Shown here: positions 14,719 through 27,758 of the stretch, piece by piece
Numbering within the stretch: position 1 is the first letter of the stretch
Layout: every line of letters starts with the position of its first letter
Source: Neocallimastix lanati (nom. inval.)
Lineage: Eukaryota > Neocallimastigomycota > Neocallimastigomycetes > Neocallimastigales > Neocallimastigaceae
Direction of reading: 5' to 3'
Length of the DNA: 64,000 nucleotides
Assembly (NCBI GenBank): GCA_016946835.1
Contig: JACVTC010000155.1
Coordinates: 282,501 to 346,500 of the forward strand
Notes under the pieces: model-generated
What the model was told of the DNA's origin: nothing
Seen by the model: only the letters and a program-made list of their open reading frames with translations
The model's database searches: none
Position numbers and translations under genes: made by a program

Positions 14719-16232
14719 ATTTAATAATTTGAGAATTGAACATTAATTCTTATGATTAATTTTTTTTTTTTAATTTTTTTGTTATTTTTTTTAATCTAAT
14801 AATATAATTAATAAAATTAAAAAATAAACTATGAAATAGAATTAAAATTATAAATAATAATTAAACAAAAAAAAATAATAAACTTTAAAGAATAAAAATA
14901 ATAATAATAATAAAACATATATTTATACTAATTATTATTATTATTAATTATTGATTATTATTATTTTTGTTTTAATTATTAATTATTTTTTATTTTTGTT
15001 TTAATTATTATTTTTGTTTAATTATTTAATTATTTTTATTATTTTTAAATTTTTTAAATTTTATTTTCTTTTTTATTATTTATTATAATTTTTAATTATA
15101 ATTCAATTTATATTATATTATATTGTAATATATATAAATATTAATATTTTAATATATTTTAATATATTCTAATATATTTTAATATCCTCTTATTTATAAT
15201 TTTTTAAATTTTTTAAAACTCTGAAGGAGAGACAGACGATAAAAAAAAAAAAAAATAAAGTTATTATATTTTAATGGAAAAGAAAAAAGAAAAAAGAAAA
15301 AATAAAATAAAATAAAATAAAATAAAATAAATAAAAAACTTTTTATCTGGGTTTTAAGCTTTCTTTTTTTTTTTTTTTTATTTTTTTTTTATTTTAATTT
15401 TTATTATTAATTAGTTTTAAAATTTTAATTATATTTAAAATTTTAATTATATTTAAAATTTTAATTATATTTCAATTATTAATTGCATTTCAATTTGTTT
15501 TTATCCTTTTTTTTTTCCTTTCAACCTTTTTTTTTTCTATTTTACCATTTCTTTTTTTTTCTATTTTATCTTTTATTTCTTTTTTTATCTTTTATCCTTT
15601 TATCCTTTTTACCTTTTTTTTTATTCTATTTTTTTTTTTTTTCACTTTCACATTAATATTCACATTCATATTCACATTTCATCCTACTTAAAAATTTTAC
15701 TATTATATAATAATTCTTCAATAATTCTTAATAGCTTTAAGCAATATAGTGATATACTTTTAAAAAGATAAATGTAAAAAAGATTAATTATATAATTATA
15801 AATTTATAAATATATTTTTTATTTATATATAAAATTAAAAATATAAAAAAAATATAAAAATAAAATATATAATATATATAAATATAAAATAAAATAAAAA
15901 TTAATTATAATAAATTAAATTAAATTTAAATTATACAGAAATGATTTATAACAATTTAATTTTTTTATTATTATTATTATTAAATATTTTTATTTTATTT
16001 TATTTTATTTTATTTTTTTATATTATTATTCATCCATAAAAAAAAAATATTTAGATAGATATATAAAATATATAAAATAATTTAAAGTGTCATCATTTAG
16101 ATATAAATTAAAATAAAATAAAAAAGTATTAATAAAAAAAAAAGATGTTTCACTCTTAACGGACGAGATAATGGATAAAAGTATTCTAAAAAAAAAATAT
16201 ATGAATATATATATATTTATATATATATATGT

Positions 16233-16271
<39 letters not shown>

Positions 16272-16850
16272 TTAAATAATTCATGTTATAGATGGCTTAC
16301 CATTTTTTATATAATTTTATTTATTTTTATTTGTTATTTTTTATTTTTTTTTAATTTTTATATAGATATAAATAATAAAATCGCATTATTATTTTATTAT
16401 AAATATATAATTCTTATGAATGGCATAAAGCCATTTTTTTTTTTTTTTTTATTTTTTATTTTATTGTATTTATGTATGTTTTATATATATGCATAATAAA
16501 ATTATATTATTAATACTTTGTTAAAAAAAAAAAAAAATTATCATAATGTGTTTATAGTTTTTCCTTTGAATTGAAATAGATTTAATTTATTTTCTTAAAA
16601 TTATAAATGTTCCTACGTGTCATTATTACTTATTATTCCTAATTATATATTATTATATGTCTAATATTTTTAATATTTTTTATAATGGATACATATCTTT
16701 TTAAAATTTTTCTTAATTATTATTTATATAAATTTTTATATCAAATTAAATTATTTATTTAATTATATATGTAATATATAAATATAAAATCGTCTTTTTT
16801 TCCTAAAAAAAAAAAAAAAAAAAAAAATAATAATTATAATAATTATAATT
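11366..16850. other. AT-rich gene-free region
   Basis: No defensible gene. It holds homopolymers, AAT runs (14189-14220 and 14300-14325), a (TTTTA)n run near 13407-13435 and CCTTTTT pyrimidine tracts (13675-13735). At 12864-12905 an ATG opens 14 codons resembling a secretion signal (MKLLFCGISILAVK) and then a stop. No continuation is found. Confidence 0.55.
14556..14640. other. Possible stem-loop, ATGTTGAT/ATCAACAT
   Basis: ATGTTGAT at 14564-14571 is the exact complement of ATCAACAT at 14623-14630. They enclose a G-rich loop (GTGTGAGGAGGAGTGAGAAGG) that stands out against the AT background. It may be a small RNA or chance. I see no box motifs. Confidence 0.25.
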
Positions 16851-16950
16851 AAAATAAAAATCATCAGTATCATCATCAGCAGCAGCAGCATCATCACTAA
16901 AAATAAAATTAAAATAAAATTTAGATAGAAGAGATTAAAGTTTTAACTTT

Positions 16951-17032
16951 TCTACAGGTTGACTGGCCATCTGCCATTTCTGGGCTTGGATGGGGCGGTG
17001 CATCCTCCCTCCATAGACAGAGACAGATATTC
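16951..17032. other. GC-rich island with two short stem-loops
   Basis: About 80 bases are well over half G+C, whereas the sequence for kilobases around is nearly pure AT. TGGC (16964-16967) pairs with GCCA (16973-16976), and GGATG (16988-16992) pairs with CATCC (17001-17005). On the minus strand it opens 20 codons starting MEGGCTAPSK with GCC and CCC codons, unlike the AT-ending codons of the real genes here, and then a TAG. A structured RNA or foreign fragment fits better than a protein. Confidence 0.45.
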
Positions 17033-17184
17033 TATTTTTAAAAAATAAAAAAAAAAAAATAAAAAAAAATTTTTTTTTCTTAAAAAAATGTAAAAATAAT
17101 ATATTTAATATAAAAAAAATTTAAAAAAAAAAAATTTTTTTTAGAACCTATTTATTATAATTTTAATAATAATGATTAATAGTA

Positions 17185-17530
17185 ATATTAACTAATTAAA
17201 TAATAAATAATAAATAATAAATAATAAATAATAAATAATAAATAAATAAATAATAAATAATAAATAATAAATAATAAATAATAATAAATAATAACTAATA
17301 TATAATAAATAAATAAATAATAAATAATAAAAAGAGTATTTATTAATAAATAATAAATAATAAATAATAAATAATAAATAATATAATAAATAATAAAAAG
17401 AGTATTTATTAATAAATAATAAATAATAAATAATTGAATAATAAATAATAAATAATAAAAAATAAATAATAAATAATAAATAAATAAATAATAAATAAAT
17501 AAATAATAAATAATATATAATAATTGATAG
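17185..17530. repeat. Heptanucleotide (AATAAAT)n array with AAAAAGAGTATTTATTAATA blocks
   Basis: The same 7-base unit as at 6108 and 7450. Two AATAATAAAAAGAGTATTTATTAATA blocks lie near 17330 and 17395, in the same orientation as the 7450-8185 array. Confidence 0.85.
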
Positions 17531-19022
17531 TATTATTAAATATAAAGATATATATAAAGATATTTTTTTTTTTAAAAATATATATATATATATATATATA
17601 AAACTCTTCTATTCAATCTGTCAGTTTCTGTTTTGCTTTTGAGTTGTTTTCTATTTAAAATTTAATTATTTAAAATATTGAAATAATAATAATAATAATA
17701 AATAAATAATAATTAAATAATAAATATAATAATTATAATAAAGTTTATAAATTCTAATTTTAGTTTTTATAAAGTGTTTTTTTTTATTTTTATTTAAATT
17801 TTATTTATTTCATTAATCTTTATCATTATAATTAATTATTACTATTTAATTATTACTATTTAATTATTACTATTTAATTATTACTATTTAATTATTACTA
17901 TTTAATTATTACTATTTAATTATTATAATTAATTATTACTATTTAATTATTACTATTTAATTATTATAATTAATTATTATTTATTATTCAATTATTCAAT
18001 TTATTATTTATTATTAATAATTTTTTTTTAATAATATTATTTTATTTAAATTTAAATTTATATTTATTTTAATTAGGGTAAAAATTAAAAAAAAAAAATA
18101 ATAAAAAAAAAAAAGTCATCCTTATTTAAAATAGTTTAATAACAATTTATAATTAAAAGAAGCTAAAAATGTATATTTAAATATAAATATAAAATATTAT
18201 TTATTTTATAATTAAAATAACTATTTATATTTATTTATATTTATATATAAAAACATTAAATTAATGTTTATTCTAAAAAAAAAAACTTTTTAATAGATTA
18301 ATTATAAAAATTTTAAAAATCAAAAAAAAAAAAAAAAAAAAAAAAACTTCCTATCCATTCAATTCTATCTTCACTTTTGTTGTTGTTGTTGAATTAGAAT
18401 AGCCAACATATGAAATAAAATGAAATGAAAATATTCACTCACAAGTTAATAAATAAATAAATAAATATTTAAATCTATATATATTTATTTTTTATCTTAT
18501 TTTTATTTAAATAAAAATTTCAACTTGACACTTTTTTGTCTTTTCCTTTTTTTTTTATAATTTAGAAAAAAAAAAAACGTTCTCTTTTTTTTTTTTTTTT
18601 TTCATATCATTATTAATGTTTGAAGATAGATATATGATATATAAATGCTTCTATTTATTATTATTATTTTTAAATAATAATAATAATAATAGATAATAAA
18701 TAATAGTAATTAATAATAATAAGTAATTAATAATTTATAATAATTAATAATAATAGTAGTATTTATCATAATAATAAATTGTAATAATAATAATAATAAT
18801 AATAATAAAATTATTTATCATAATAATAATAATAGTAACAATAAAAGTATTTATCATAGTAATTAATAATAATTGATAATAATAAGAACAAAAAATAATT
18901 TTTTATTTCTATTTATTTTAAAGTTTTATTTAAGATTTTTAAAATTAGCTAAAAAAAAAATAATAAAAAAAAAATTTAGATGACATCTTTTTTTTTACAT
19001 CTTTTTTTTTTTTTATTAGATG

Positions 19023-19053
<31 letters not shown>

Positions 19054-19156
19054 CAATGAGATTTTTTTTTATATCTTTATTTTTATTTTATAAAAAAGAA
19101 CTTAAAAAATAAAAAATAAAAAATAAAAAATATATATATATATAAATTTTTATTTT

Positions 19157-19197
<41 letters not shown>

Positions 19198-19282
19198 GTT
19201 CTTGCCAGCGTCAGTGAACAACCTTTTCTTTCAATTTTTCCTATTTTCACAAACTTTTTTTTTTTTTATTTAATTAATATAT
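17531..19282. other. AT-rich gene-free region with a 14-base tandem repeat
   Basis: Positions 17822-17965 are a tandem repeat of a 14-base unit, ATTATTACTATTTA, with TATAATTAATT variants. The rest is homopolymers and AAT runs (18680-18850). No gene is supported. Confidence 0.65.
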
Positions 19283-19418
<136 letters not shown>

Positions 19419-19519
19419 GTAAAATACTTTTTTACATCTATTAAATTGATAGCTTTTTATGGATTATCTGTCATTAATATATCATTAAATGTATTTATCA
19501 TTTTTCATTATTATTTATT

Positions 19520-19855
19520 TTTCATTTTTTATTATTTAATATTTAATATTTATTATTTATTATTCAATTTATTATTAATAAATACTCTTTTTATTATTTA
19601 TTATTTATTATTTATTATTTATTATTTATTATTTATTAATAAATACTCTTTTTTTTATTTATTATTTATTATTTATTATTTATTATTTATTATTTATTAT
19701 TTATTATTTATTATTTATTATTTATTATTTATTATTTATTTATTATTTATTATTTATTTATTTATTAATGAATCATTCATTTATTTATTATTTATTTATT
19801 TATTATTTATTTATTTATTAATGAATCATTCATTTATTTACTTAAATAAAAATAA
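19520..19855. repeat. Heptanucleotide (ATTATTT)n array with AATACTCTTTTTATTATT blocks
   Basis: Reverse-complement orientation of the arrays at 7450 and 17185. Two AATAAATACTCTTTTT blocks occur (about 19580 and 19637). An open frame of 151 codons through this array only spells repeating Ile-Tyr-Leu-Leu-Phe and is not a gene. The right end carries two copies of a TTATTAATGAATCATTCATT block (19764 and 19818). Confidence 0.85.
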
Positions 19856-22387
19856 AACCTATTATGTCATATTTTCCATTCCATTCCACTCATATAGATG
19901 ATACATTTATAATATATTAATATACTATATTATTATAATATATTTAATTATATTGTTAATAAATCAAATTAATTTATTTATTTTAATTAATTTAAGCTTT
20001 ATCAAATTAATTAAAGATATAATATTCCATATATTTCTTTAGACTATAATATAAATAACTCTATTTAATGAATATTACCCATTTCATATATTATTATTTA
20101 ATTCTAATATATATATCTATAGTTTTATATTTATATAATAATTTTATTTATTATATATTTATAAATTAAAAAAAATTTAAATTAATAATCACCTTCCATA
20201 TTAGGCCTTTTAGAAATGTTTTTTTTTAAGTTTTTTATTTATTTAATTACATTAATATATTTTAATATATAATATAATTGAATTAAATATATATATAAAT
20301 TTTTTTTTCTTTTTAAAACATGAAAAATATAATAAAATATATTCTAATATATATCCATATATTAAAATAATATGATATCCAATTAAATTAAAAATACCAA
20401 ATCTATTAATTTTTTTTGTATTTATATTCTGTATATATTATATATATAATTTATATATATTACAATTTATTGGAAACTATCGCTTAAATAAATGAATGTC
20501 AACTTTATATAAATTTATAATATATTATAAATATAAATAGTGATATATTTAAAGTTATTTACTTTAAATGGAAATTTAAAAAGAATAATATTTTTATATA
20601 AATTAAATTTAAATTATATAAATATATATAAATCAATAAATTATATAATATATTTAATCCATATAATTAATAATCAATGTCTATATATAAAATATATTAA
20701 CTATATAATGATATGTTTAATATTTATTTATAAATGTTAATATATTTAATAATATATTAATATATTATGTAGATATATTATAATATAAAGATGAATATAT
20801 TTTTTTTAAATAAAAAAAAAACATACCATTTCAGGAGAAAAAAATTTTTTTCTTCTAATTATCCAATAATATTGTTATAAGTTTTAAATTTAAATGAATG
20901 AATAATTAATAACTTAATAAACCATTAATTAAATTAATGGATGAAATATTAATAAAATAGATAAATATTAATGGAATTAAATAAATGGTAAATAAATTAT
21001 TAGTATAATTTTTATAATTATTAATTAATAATTATTAATAAATAAATCAATGAATAATAAATAAATTATGGATGGTTCAAAAAATAGAAAAAAAAATTTT
21101 TTTTTTTTTTTATATATAAAGGTAAAAAAAAAGTTTCAAAAATTATAATAATATAAAAAAAAAGAAATAATTACAAAATAAAATAAAATAATAAAATATA
21201 TAATAAATGTGTTATAAAATATAGAAGAAATTTATTTTTCTTAGTAAAAAAAAGAAGTGAAGATTATTAAAAACTTTTTATTGATTTTCATTTCTATTTT
21301 ACATTTTTCATTATTAACTTTTTTTATTTATTTTTCTTCATCATTTTATATTTATTTTATAATAAAACTGGTTATATTTAAAAACAATTTTTATTTTTAC
21401 TACTTAAAAAGCAAAAAAAAATTTTTTTATAAAACTTATTCTTATAGAGCAAAAAAAAGAAAACTTTTTAAATTCATAATAAATAAAAGTTTTTATATAT
21501 AATATTATTTTAATAATAAAACATATTTCTTTTTGGTTAAAGAGAGAAAATAAAAAAAAAAAAAAAAAAAAAATTATAAAAACTTTTGTTAGATAGAAAA
21601 ACATTATTTAAAATTAGATTTAGAGTATATCATATCTCAATAAGTTATTAATCCCATATCCCTATAAAATTATATTTGTTTTAGTATATTAAAAAAACAA
21701 GAAAAGAATATTAAAACAAAAATATACATACGTACTTAACACTCATTCGTATACTGAAAAAAAAAAGACAATAGAATACATTTTTAAATAAATTTATTAA
21801 TTTATTTAAGCTATTCATATATATATATTTTAAAATATATTCAATTAATAAGAAACAAAAAGTATTATCAACAATAATATTTTTAATTTCAATATTTTTT
21901 TTACTGGAAATAATATTTTTTTATCCTTTTATTTATTTAAAAAAAGAAATAAAAAAAATCTTTAAAAAATCACTTATCATATTAAAATATTAGAGAAAAA
22001 AAAAAAATTAAAATTTAAATAGAAATAAAACAATAGACAAATAAACTTTTTTAATATTTAAAAACTTTATAAAAGGTAAAAATAAAAATAATAATAAAAT
22101 TTATTCATATTTATTAATACTTTTTGTTGTAAATATTTCAATATGAAATATAGAAATCTATCTTAATAAGATATAGATAGATTGAAAAATTTAGATCTAT
22201 TTAAATATATTAAAATATAAAAATTATATATATATAAATATAAAATTGGAATCTAAACTAATTATTATTCTCTATATATTTTATAATATACTTTTTATAT
22301 ACATTATGTTTATTTTAAAATACTTTTTTTTTTTTTTTCTATCTTTATATGATTAATGAATTAAATAAGATAATAATATAATCAAAA
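19856..22387. other. AT-rich gene-free region upstream of the 22388 gene
   Basis: No gene seen. The open frames of 60-80 codons in this stretch consist of Ile, Tyr, Phe, Lys and Asn with no conserved pattern. The last hundred bases include a 16-T run (22323-22339), a common sight upstream of genes in AT-rich fungi, and should contain the promoter of the next gene. I cannot point to a specific promoter element. Confidence 0.5.
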
Positions 22388-23002
22388 ATGCTTGTTGCTG
22401 AATCTCCAATTGAACGTATTCCTTTCCAAAAGAGTAATATCTATTCTCCAAAAAAGAATTACTCACCATCTAATAGTGGTTCTTCTTCTCCAGTATTTAA
22501 TAGTTCCCATGTCATTTCTTCTAATCCAACTGCTAAACAATTAGCTGCTTATGCTAGTTATGGTTCCTTTTCTCATCAATGTCTTTCCAGAAATGGTTTT
22601 GCTACTGGACCTTACTTTAGATACTGGCAAGATTTATTTGATCTTAGACCAAGTCGTTTAATTTTCGCTTTAACTCTTGTATACGAAATCTTAGGAAAGA
22701 AGGAAACTCCTTCCTTCCTTATGAAATATGGTGAAGATAAGTTTGATTGGATACATCCAACAATGCCATTAGGTTCAATGTATGAACGTGCCGTAGGTCC
22801 AACTCAACCTCCATCTACTGTAGAAATGTTATATACTTGTGGTGCTGCTTCATGGTGTAATGGTGATGCTGCCTACCTTATGAAATTTACAAGAAATGCA
22901 GAAGTCTATGCTAAAGAATTAGAATTAGAAAAGAAGGGTGAAAATGAGGTATTGGATAGAAAAGTTTTAATTCGTGCAGTAGCCGCTATCTTAGATCTTT
23001 AA
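22388..23002 (+). CDS. Unrecognised 204-residue protein
   Basis: I do not recognise this protein. It is a complete frame of 204 residues from an ATG preceded by AATCAAAA to a TAA, with no intron needed. Base composition and codon choice (AT-ending codons with some TTC, ACC and GCC) match CCT2 in the same window and differ sharply from its surroundings. Residues 1-50 are low-complexity and rich in Ser, Pro and Asn, with several Ser-Pro pairs. Residues 51-204 look folded and contain FRYWQDLFDLRPSRLIFAL (about 77-95), a Trp- and Cys-containing patch (YTCGAASWCNGD, about 149-160) and a charged helix rich in Glu and Lys near the end. There is no signal peptide and no clear membrane segment. No neighbour hints at its role. 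The expressed-gene appearance is the main support. A lineage-specific fungal protein is my inference. Confidence 0.8.
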   Translation: MLVAESPIERIPFQKSNIYSPKKNYSPSNSGSSSPVFNSSHVISSNPTAKQLAAYASYGSFSHQCLSRNGFATGPYFRYWQDLFDLRPSRLIFALTLVYEILGKKETPSFLMKYGEDKFDWIHPTMPLGSMYERAVGPTQPPSTVEMLYTCGAASWCNGDAAYLMKFTRNAEVYAKELELEKKGENEVLDRKVLIRAVAAILDL

Positions 23003-23446
23003 AACAACAAATCAAAAAAGAACAAAAAAAAAAATCATGAAAAAAAAAAAATTCCAAATTAATTTATTATTTATTTATGACATATTTTTTTTTATTTTTA
23101 ATAAAAAAAAATCCTCGTTTAAAGATTTTTATTAAAAATTTAAAAAAAAAAAATATTTATGGATATGTATAAAAAAAATATTAAAAAAAAAAAAAAACAA
23201 AGAAGAAATTGAAAAAAAAAAAGAAAAGAAAAAAATTGATATAATAAACATTTGGATATCTTATTTATTTTAATTTATTTATATATAAATATATATTTTA
23301 GTTTACTTTTTTTTTTTCTTTAATTTTTTTTTCTATTTCTTCTTAATCCATGGATATGAAAAAAGAAAAAAAAAAAAAAAACAACTTTTTTTCTTCTTTA
23401 TATTTTTATAAATTTACAGATAATATAAACAAAATAATGGAAAGAA

Positions 23447-23483
<37 letters not shown>

Positions 23484-23572
23484 CAAAAAAAATATATATC
23501 ATACTATTAACAGAAAAAATTTTTTTTCAAATTATATTTTTATTTATAATATTATTACTACTGGAAACATAA

Positions 23573-23609
<37 letters not shown>

Positions 23610-24240
23610 AACTTTTTATTTATTAGTAGAAAATATAAAATTTTTTATATATCAAGAGAGAAATATAAGAAAATAATAATTATTTAAAAAGAAAAAAAAA
23701 GTATTTTCTTTTTTTTTTTTTTTTTTATCTTTTTAAAGTAATATTATATTTCTTATATATCTCTTCCTATTTAAAACGCAAACATCATAACTTTTTATAT
23801 TATTTAATTTATTTATTTATTTATTATTTTCTTTTCTTTTTTTTTTTTAATATAGTTTTTTTTTTATTATTAAAATTTTTATTTTTATGTATTCATTTTA
23901 TTAATCTATTTAAAATATTTTATTAATATAGGAAAAAAAATAGTTGTAAAATATAAAAAAAAAAAAAATTATCATTGAAAATAAAAATGGACATTTAAAA
24001 AATATATATATATATTTTATATTTTTTTAATAATTTTTATTTTAAAATATTTATCTATTTATTTAATTATTTATTTAAAAAAAAAAAAAAAAGTAACATT
24101 GGACATAAAAAATAATATATTATATTTTTTATAATTTTTAATAAATTTATATTACTAAATAAATAAATTAAATAAATAAATAAAAAAAAAAAATTTGTTA
24201 CCTCAATATCATTATTGTTTAAATTTATTTTTCAATATTC
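23003..24240. other. AT-rich intergenic region
   Basis: The 3' flank of the 204-residue gene, followed by long A runs (23455-23482 and 23574-23607) and T runs. No gene or RNA is recognised. The first hundred or so bases presumably hold the 3' untranslated region. Confidence 0.6.
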
Positions 24241-26537
24241 AAAGTATCCATTAGGATTCCTTTGAATTTCTCGAATTCGGTGTGGCTTTAAATTTGACAT
24301 TAGTATTTCCATTAAGAAGAAAAATCGTCTCATAAGATTGCCCTAAAGGTTGCCCTTGTGGTGGTGTTTAGTGTAGACCTAGCTTTTTCTCACTGGATTA
24401 CTTACCTTGCTTTTCTAGATTTAAAAAAGGCATATGATTTTGTTCCAATAGGTAATATTTTATATAAATTAGATGCTTTAGGTATTAGAGGTAAATGTTA
24501 TCAATTTATAAAAAAAAATCTATATTTGTCTTCCAAAGCCAGTGTTAAATTTGATGATCAATATTCGGAATCTTTTAATATTATGAAAGGAGTTAGACAA
24601 GGTTGTCCACTATCACCAGTTCTTTTCAATTTATTTATTAATGACATTTTTAATGATTTTTTAGAACTTGGAATTCCTTTAGGCGAATCTAGATGTTGTG
24701 GTGGACTCTTTGCAGATGATATTGTTCTATGTACACCGTCAAGAACTAAGTTAAAAAAAAAAAAAAAAAAATGCTTAAGAAGGTAAATGAATGGGTTAAA
24801 TTTAATATGATGAATTTTTGGAATTAACAAGTGTACAACGATAGTGATTCGACCAGACACACACCTCTTTTTCAAAATAAAAAAGAGATCCTACTTTTTA
24901 TCTTGCTGGTCAAACCAATCCCAATAACTAAATGTTATACCTATTTAGGTATACCATTTGATAAAAGCTTATCGTTGAACCCTATTATTAAATTATTTAA
25001 CTCTAAAGTTACTAAAGCTCTCTTTTCTGTTAGTAAATTTTATTTCAAATTCCAAAATTCCTATTCCATTTAAGAAGATTATCATTAAACTCCTATGTAC
25101 TTAGTAAAGTCTCTTACTTTGCACCTTTACTTGGTTCAAATAAAGCGAGAACAAATAATACTCAGAAATTAATTAATAAAGGATTAAGATGGATAGCAGG
25201 TATACAAAAAGCCAAATCCATTTATTAATATATATTCTATTTCAAAAGATTTACATATTCCTCCATTGTCAGCTATGTGTGCTTTGTCTCAAGTTAAATG
25301 TTTTGATAAATGGAAAGATTCAAATTGTATTATTTCCTATTTAGTTAATAATATTCCAAAATCTAGAAAATATACATGGACGAAAGAAAGTAGAACTCTT
25401 AAACGTAAACTAGAGAAAAGAGGTAATAACGATAATAAAATCAAGGATTTTTATTGGAAAAGAGATATGAAAATCAATTTTATTAAAGCTTTAATAGAAT
25501 TTTATGACAAAAACAAATTCGAAGAAACATCAAAATTTTATAAAACTTTGTTATGAATATCCTGATCTTTCATATGGTTTCTATTGACTATTGAAAGGAG
25601 CACGAAGCGGGTATAGATTAGATGCTAGAATTGCTAAAGCCTACAAAAATAATAGATCAAATGTGTCCTAATTTTTTGTCCCTGTTGTAAAAGTAATAAA
25701 CAATGGATAAGGCATTGGTTAACTGATTGTCCATTTTTCAATCCTATTCGTAGTAAAGTTAATGATAAAATTTTATTTTTATATAATGCTTTTTACCGTG
25801 GCAACCTAACAAATGATGTTATGTTGTTAATAGTAATAATAATAATAGTAATAGTAATAATAATAATAGTAATAGTAATAATAGTAATAGTAATAGTAAT
25901 AATAGTAATAGTAATAAAAGTTATAGTAATATTAGTAATAGTATTTTTAGTAATGTTAGTAATAGTATTGAAAATAATGTGTATATTGATTCTAGTGTGT
26001 GTGAAAAAGTGTTTAATTTCCTTCTTGGAGGTCGAAGTATTAATAACAGTACAAGGGAATGGAAGGATCTATTTAAGTGCCAGATGAAATCAGGTGCTTA
26101 TTCTGATACTCCATTCTTGGTGGTTACTGCGGCACTTCTTCAATCGATTATACCTATTGCTATTGGCCAGCAATGGTCTTTGTTCAATAGGTTCAAATCG
26201 AATCGTCCTACTACTACTACTCAAGAGTGTCAATGCTGAAGAAACAGTAAGACAGGCCAGCAGGGCTAGCGCAACCAATGAAGATCATAATTTTGTATCT
26301 TAAAATTAGGATTAACATTGCGAAGTTAAAATTAATTAATTATACTACAGTTATAATAATGCCCTTGTGAAGTCTTACAGATATTAATTAAATGAAACTA
26401 GAATACTTTATACCATTATTTTATTTTATTTTGTGTTTTTTTTTTTTTTGTTTATTTTTTTTATCTTTTTTTTTATTATTTTATTACATGTATTTTATCA
26501 AATATTTAATTAATAAAGATGAAACAAGTTTGCTGCA

Positions 26538-26590
<53 letters not shown>
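24241..26590 (+). mobile_element. 5'-truncated, decayed LINE (non-LTR retrotransposon): reverse transcriptase to poly(A)
   Basis: Several frames together read a LINE second protein. The reverse transcriptase shows FLDLKKAYDFVP (about 24412-24447), GVRQGCPLSPVLFNLFINDI and the catalytic FADD box (24709-24720). A run of 18 A residues (about 24753-24770) then breaks the frame. After it come YLGI, a post-polymerase segment ending LINKGLRWIAG, a long basic region (25266-25556) and a C-terminal zinc-binding motif CPCC (25677-25688) with HWLTDC (25713-25730). A Ser-Asn repeat of AGTAAT codons follows, then a further C-terminal domain with a stop at 26237-26239. The 3' part ends in about 50 A residues (26540-26590), as expected of target-primed reverse transcription. 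The endonuclease is absent, so the copy is 5' truncated. Frameshifts and stops make it inactive. The clade is not assigned. Confidence 0.85.
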
Positions 26591-26593
<3 letters not shown>

Positions 26594-26734
26594 ACTGGAT
26601 TCTTTTTGTCTGTAAAAAATTTGGAAAATTTACAGAAATAAATAAATCTTTACCTTTTCTTGATGATCTCTTTTTTTGAAGTTTACAATGATAATTGAAC
26701 AAAAAAAAACTCTTGGATGTTTTTTTTTTTTTTT

Positions 26735-27458
26735 TCATTTATATTTTTCTATTTTATTTTCATATTTTTTTTTATTTATATCTATATTTCTTAGTTTTTA
26801 GTATTTTAGTTTTTATTTGTTTCATTTTTTATCAATTTATAATTTATAGTTCCTTATGGAAAAGATATTTCACCCTGGGGTTCTCGCTGCGATGGAACAT
26901 TTGTTAACAACACAAGGTTGATTTTTATCCGTGGTATACATGCATGGACTAATGCTAAATCGAAGAAATTTATTCATTCTAAATGCAAAAAAAAAAATTC
27001 AAGGATAATATTTTGTCAGTGAAAAGAAGTACTAAATTCAATGATAGTTTCTTCAGGTTAAAAGTATACCCTCCAAATTTCAACCACGACAAATTTAGAA
27101 AAGTATTTGAAAATGCACTTTCAGGAGTTAAAATTTCATATCGTAGACGTTCCAAATAGAGAATCATTAGGTTTCTTTTTAAGAATTTAAAAAAAAAAAA
27201 AAAAAATTTTTAATATATAATTACACATCCAATAATACAACCTCAGCAAATCTCAATTCAATTAATTTAGTAAATGCTTATGAATGCCAATCATGAACTC
27301 AATGCCCCCAATATTCCTAATCTTAACTATCAAAAATCCATTTTCACATTCTAACACAAGAAAGTTTTCTTTTTTTCTTAGTTGGAATACCAACTGGATG
27401 GAATTTTTTTGTGAAAAAGAGATTTTATATTGAGTACTTCAACACCATTTTTTTTTTC

Positions 27459-27489
<31 letters not shown>

Positions 27490-27537
27490 CCATTATTCCT
27501 ATGTTTTTTTTTTTTTTTTTAAAACCATTATTCCTAT

Positions 27538-27580
<43 letters not shown>

Positions 27581-27715
27581 CATTATTCCTATGTTTTTTT
27601 TTTTTTTTTTTTTTTTTAAACCATTATTCCTATGCTTTTTTTTTTTTTTTTTTTTTTAAACCATTATTCCTATGTTTTTTTTTTTTTTTTTTTTTTTTTA
27701 AACCATTATTCCTAT

Positions 27716-27758
<43 letters not shown>

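Noticed and set aside
19446-19901. A 151-codon + strand frame
   Set aside because: It is the ATTATTT array read in frame. Residues repeat every seven codons and do not resemble a protein.
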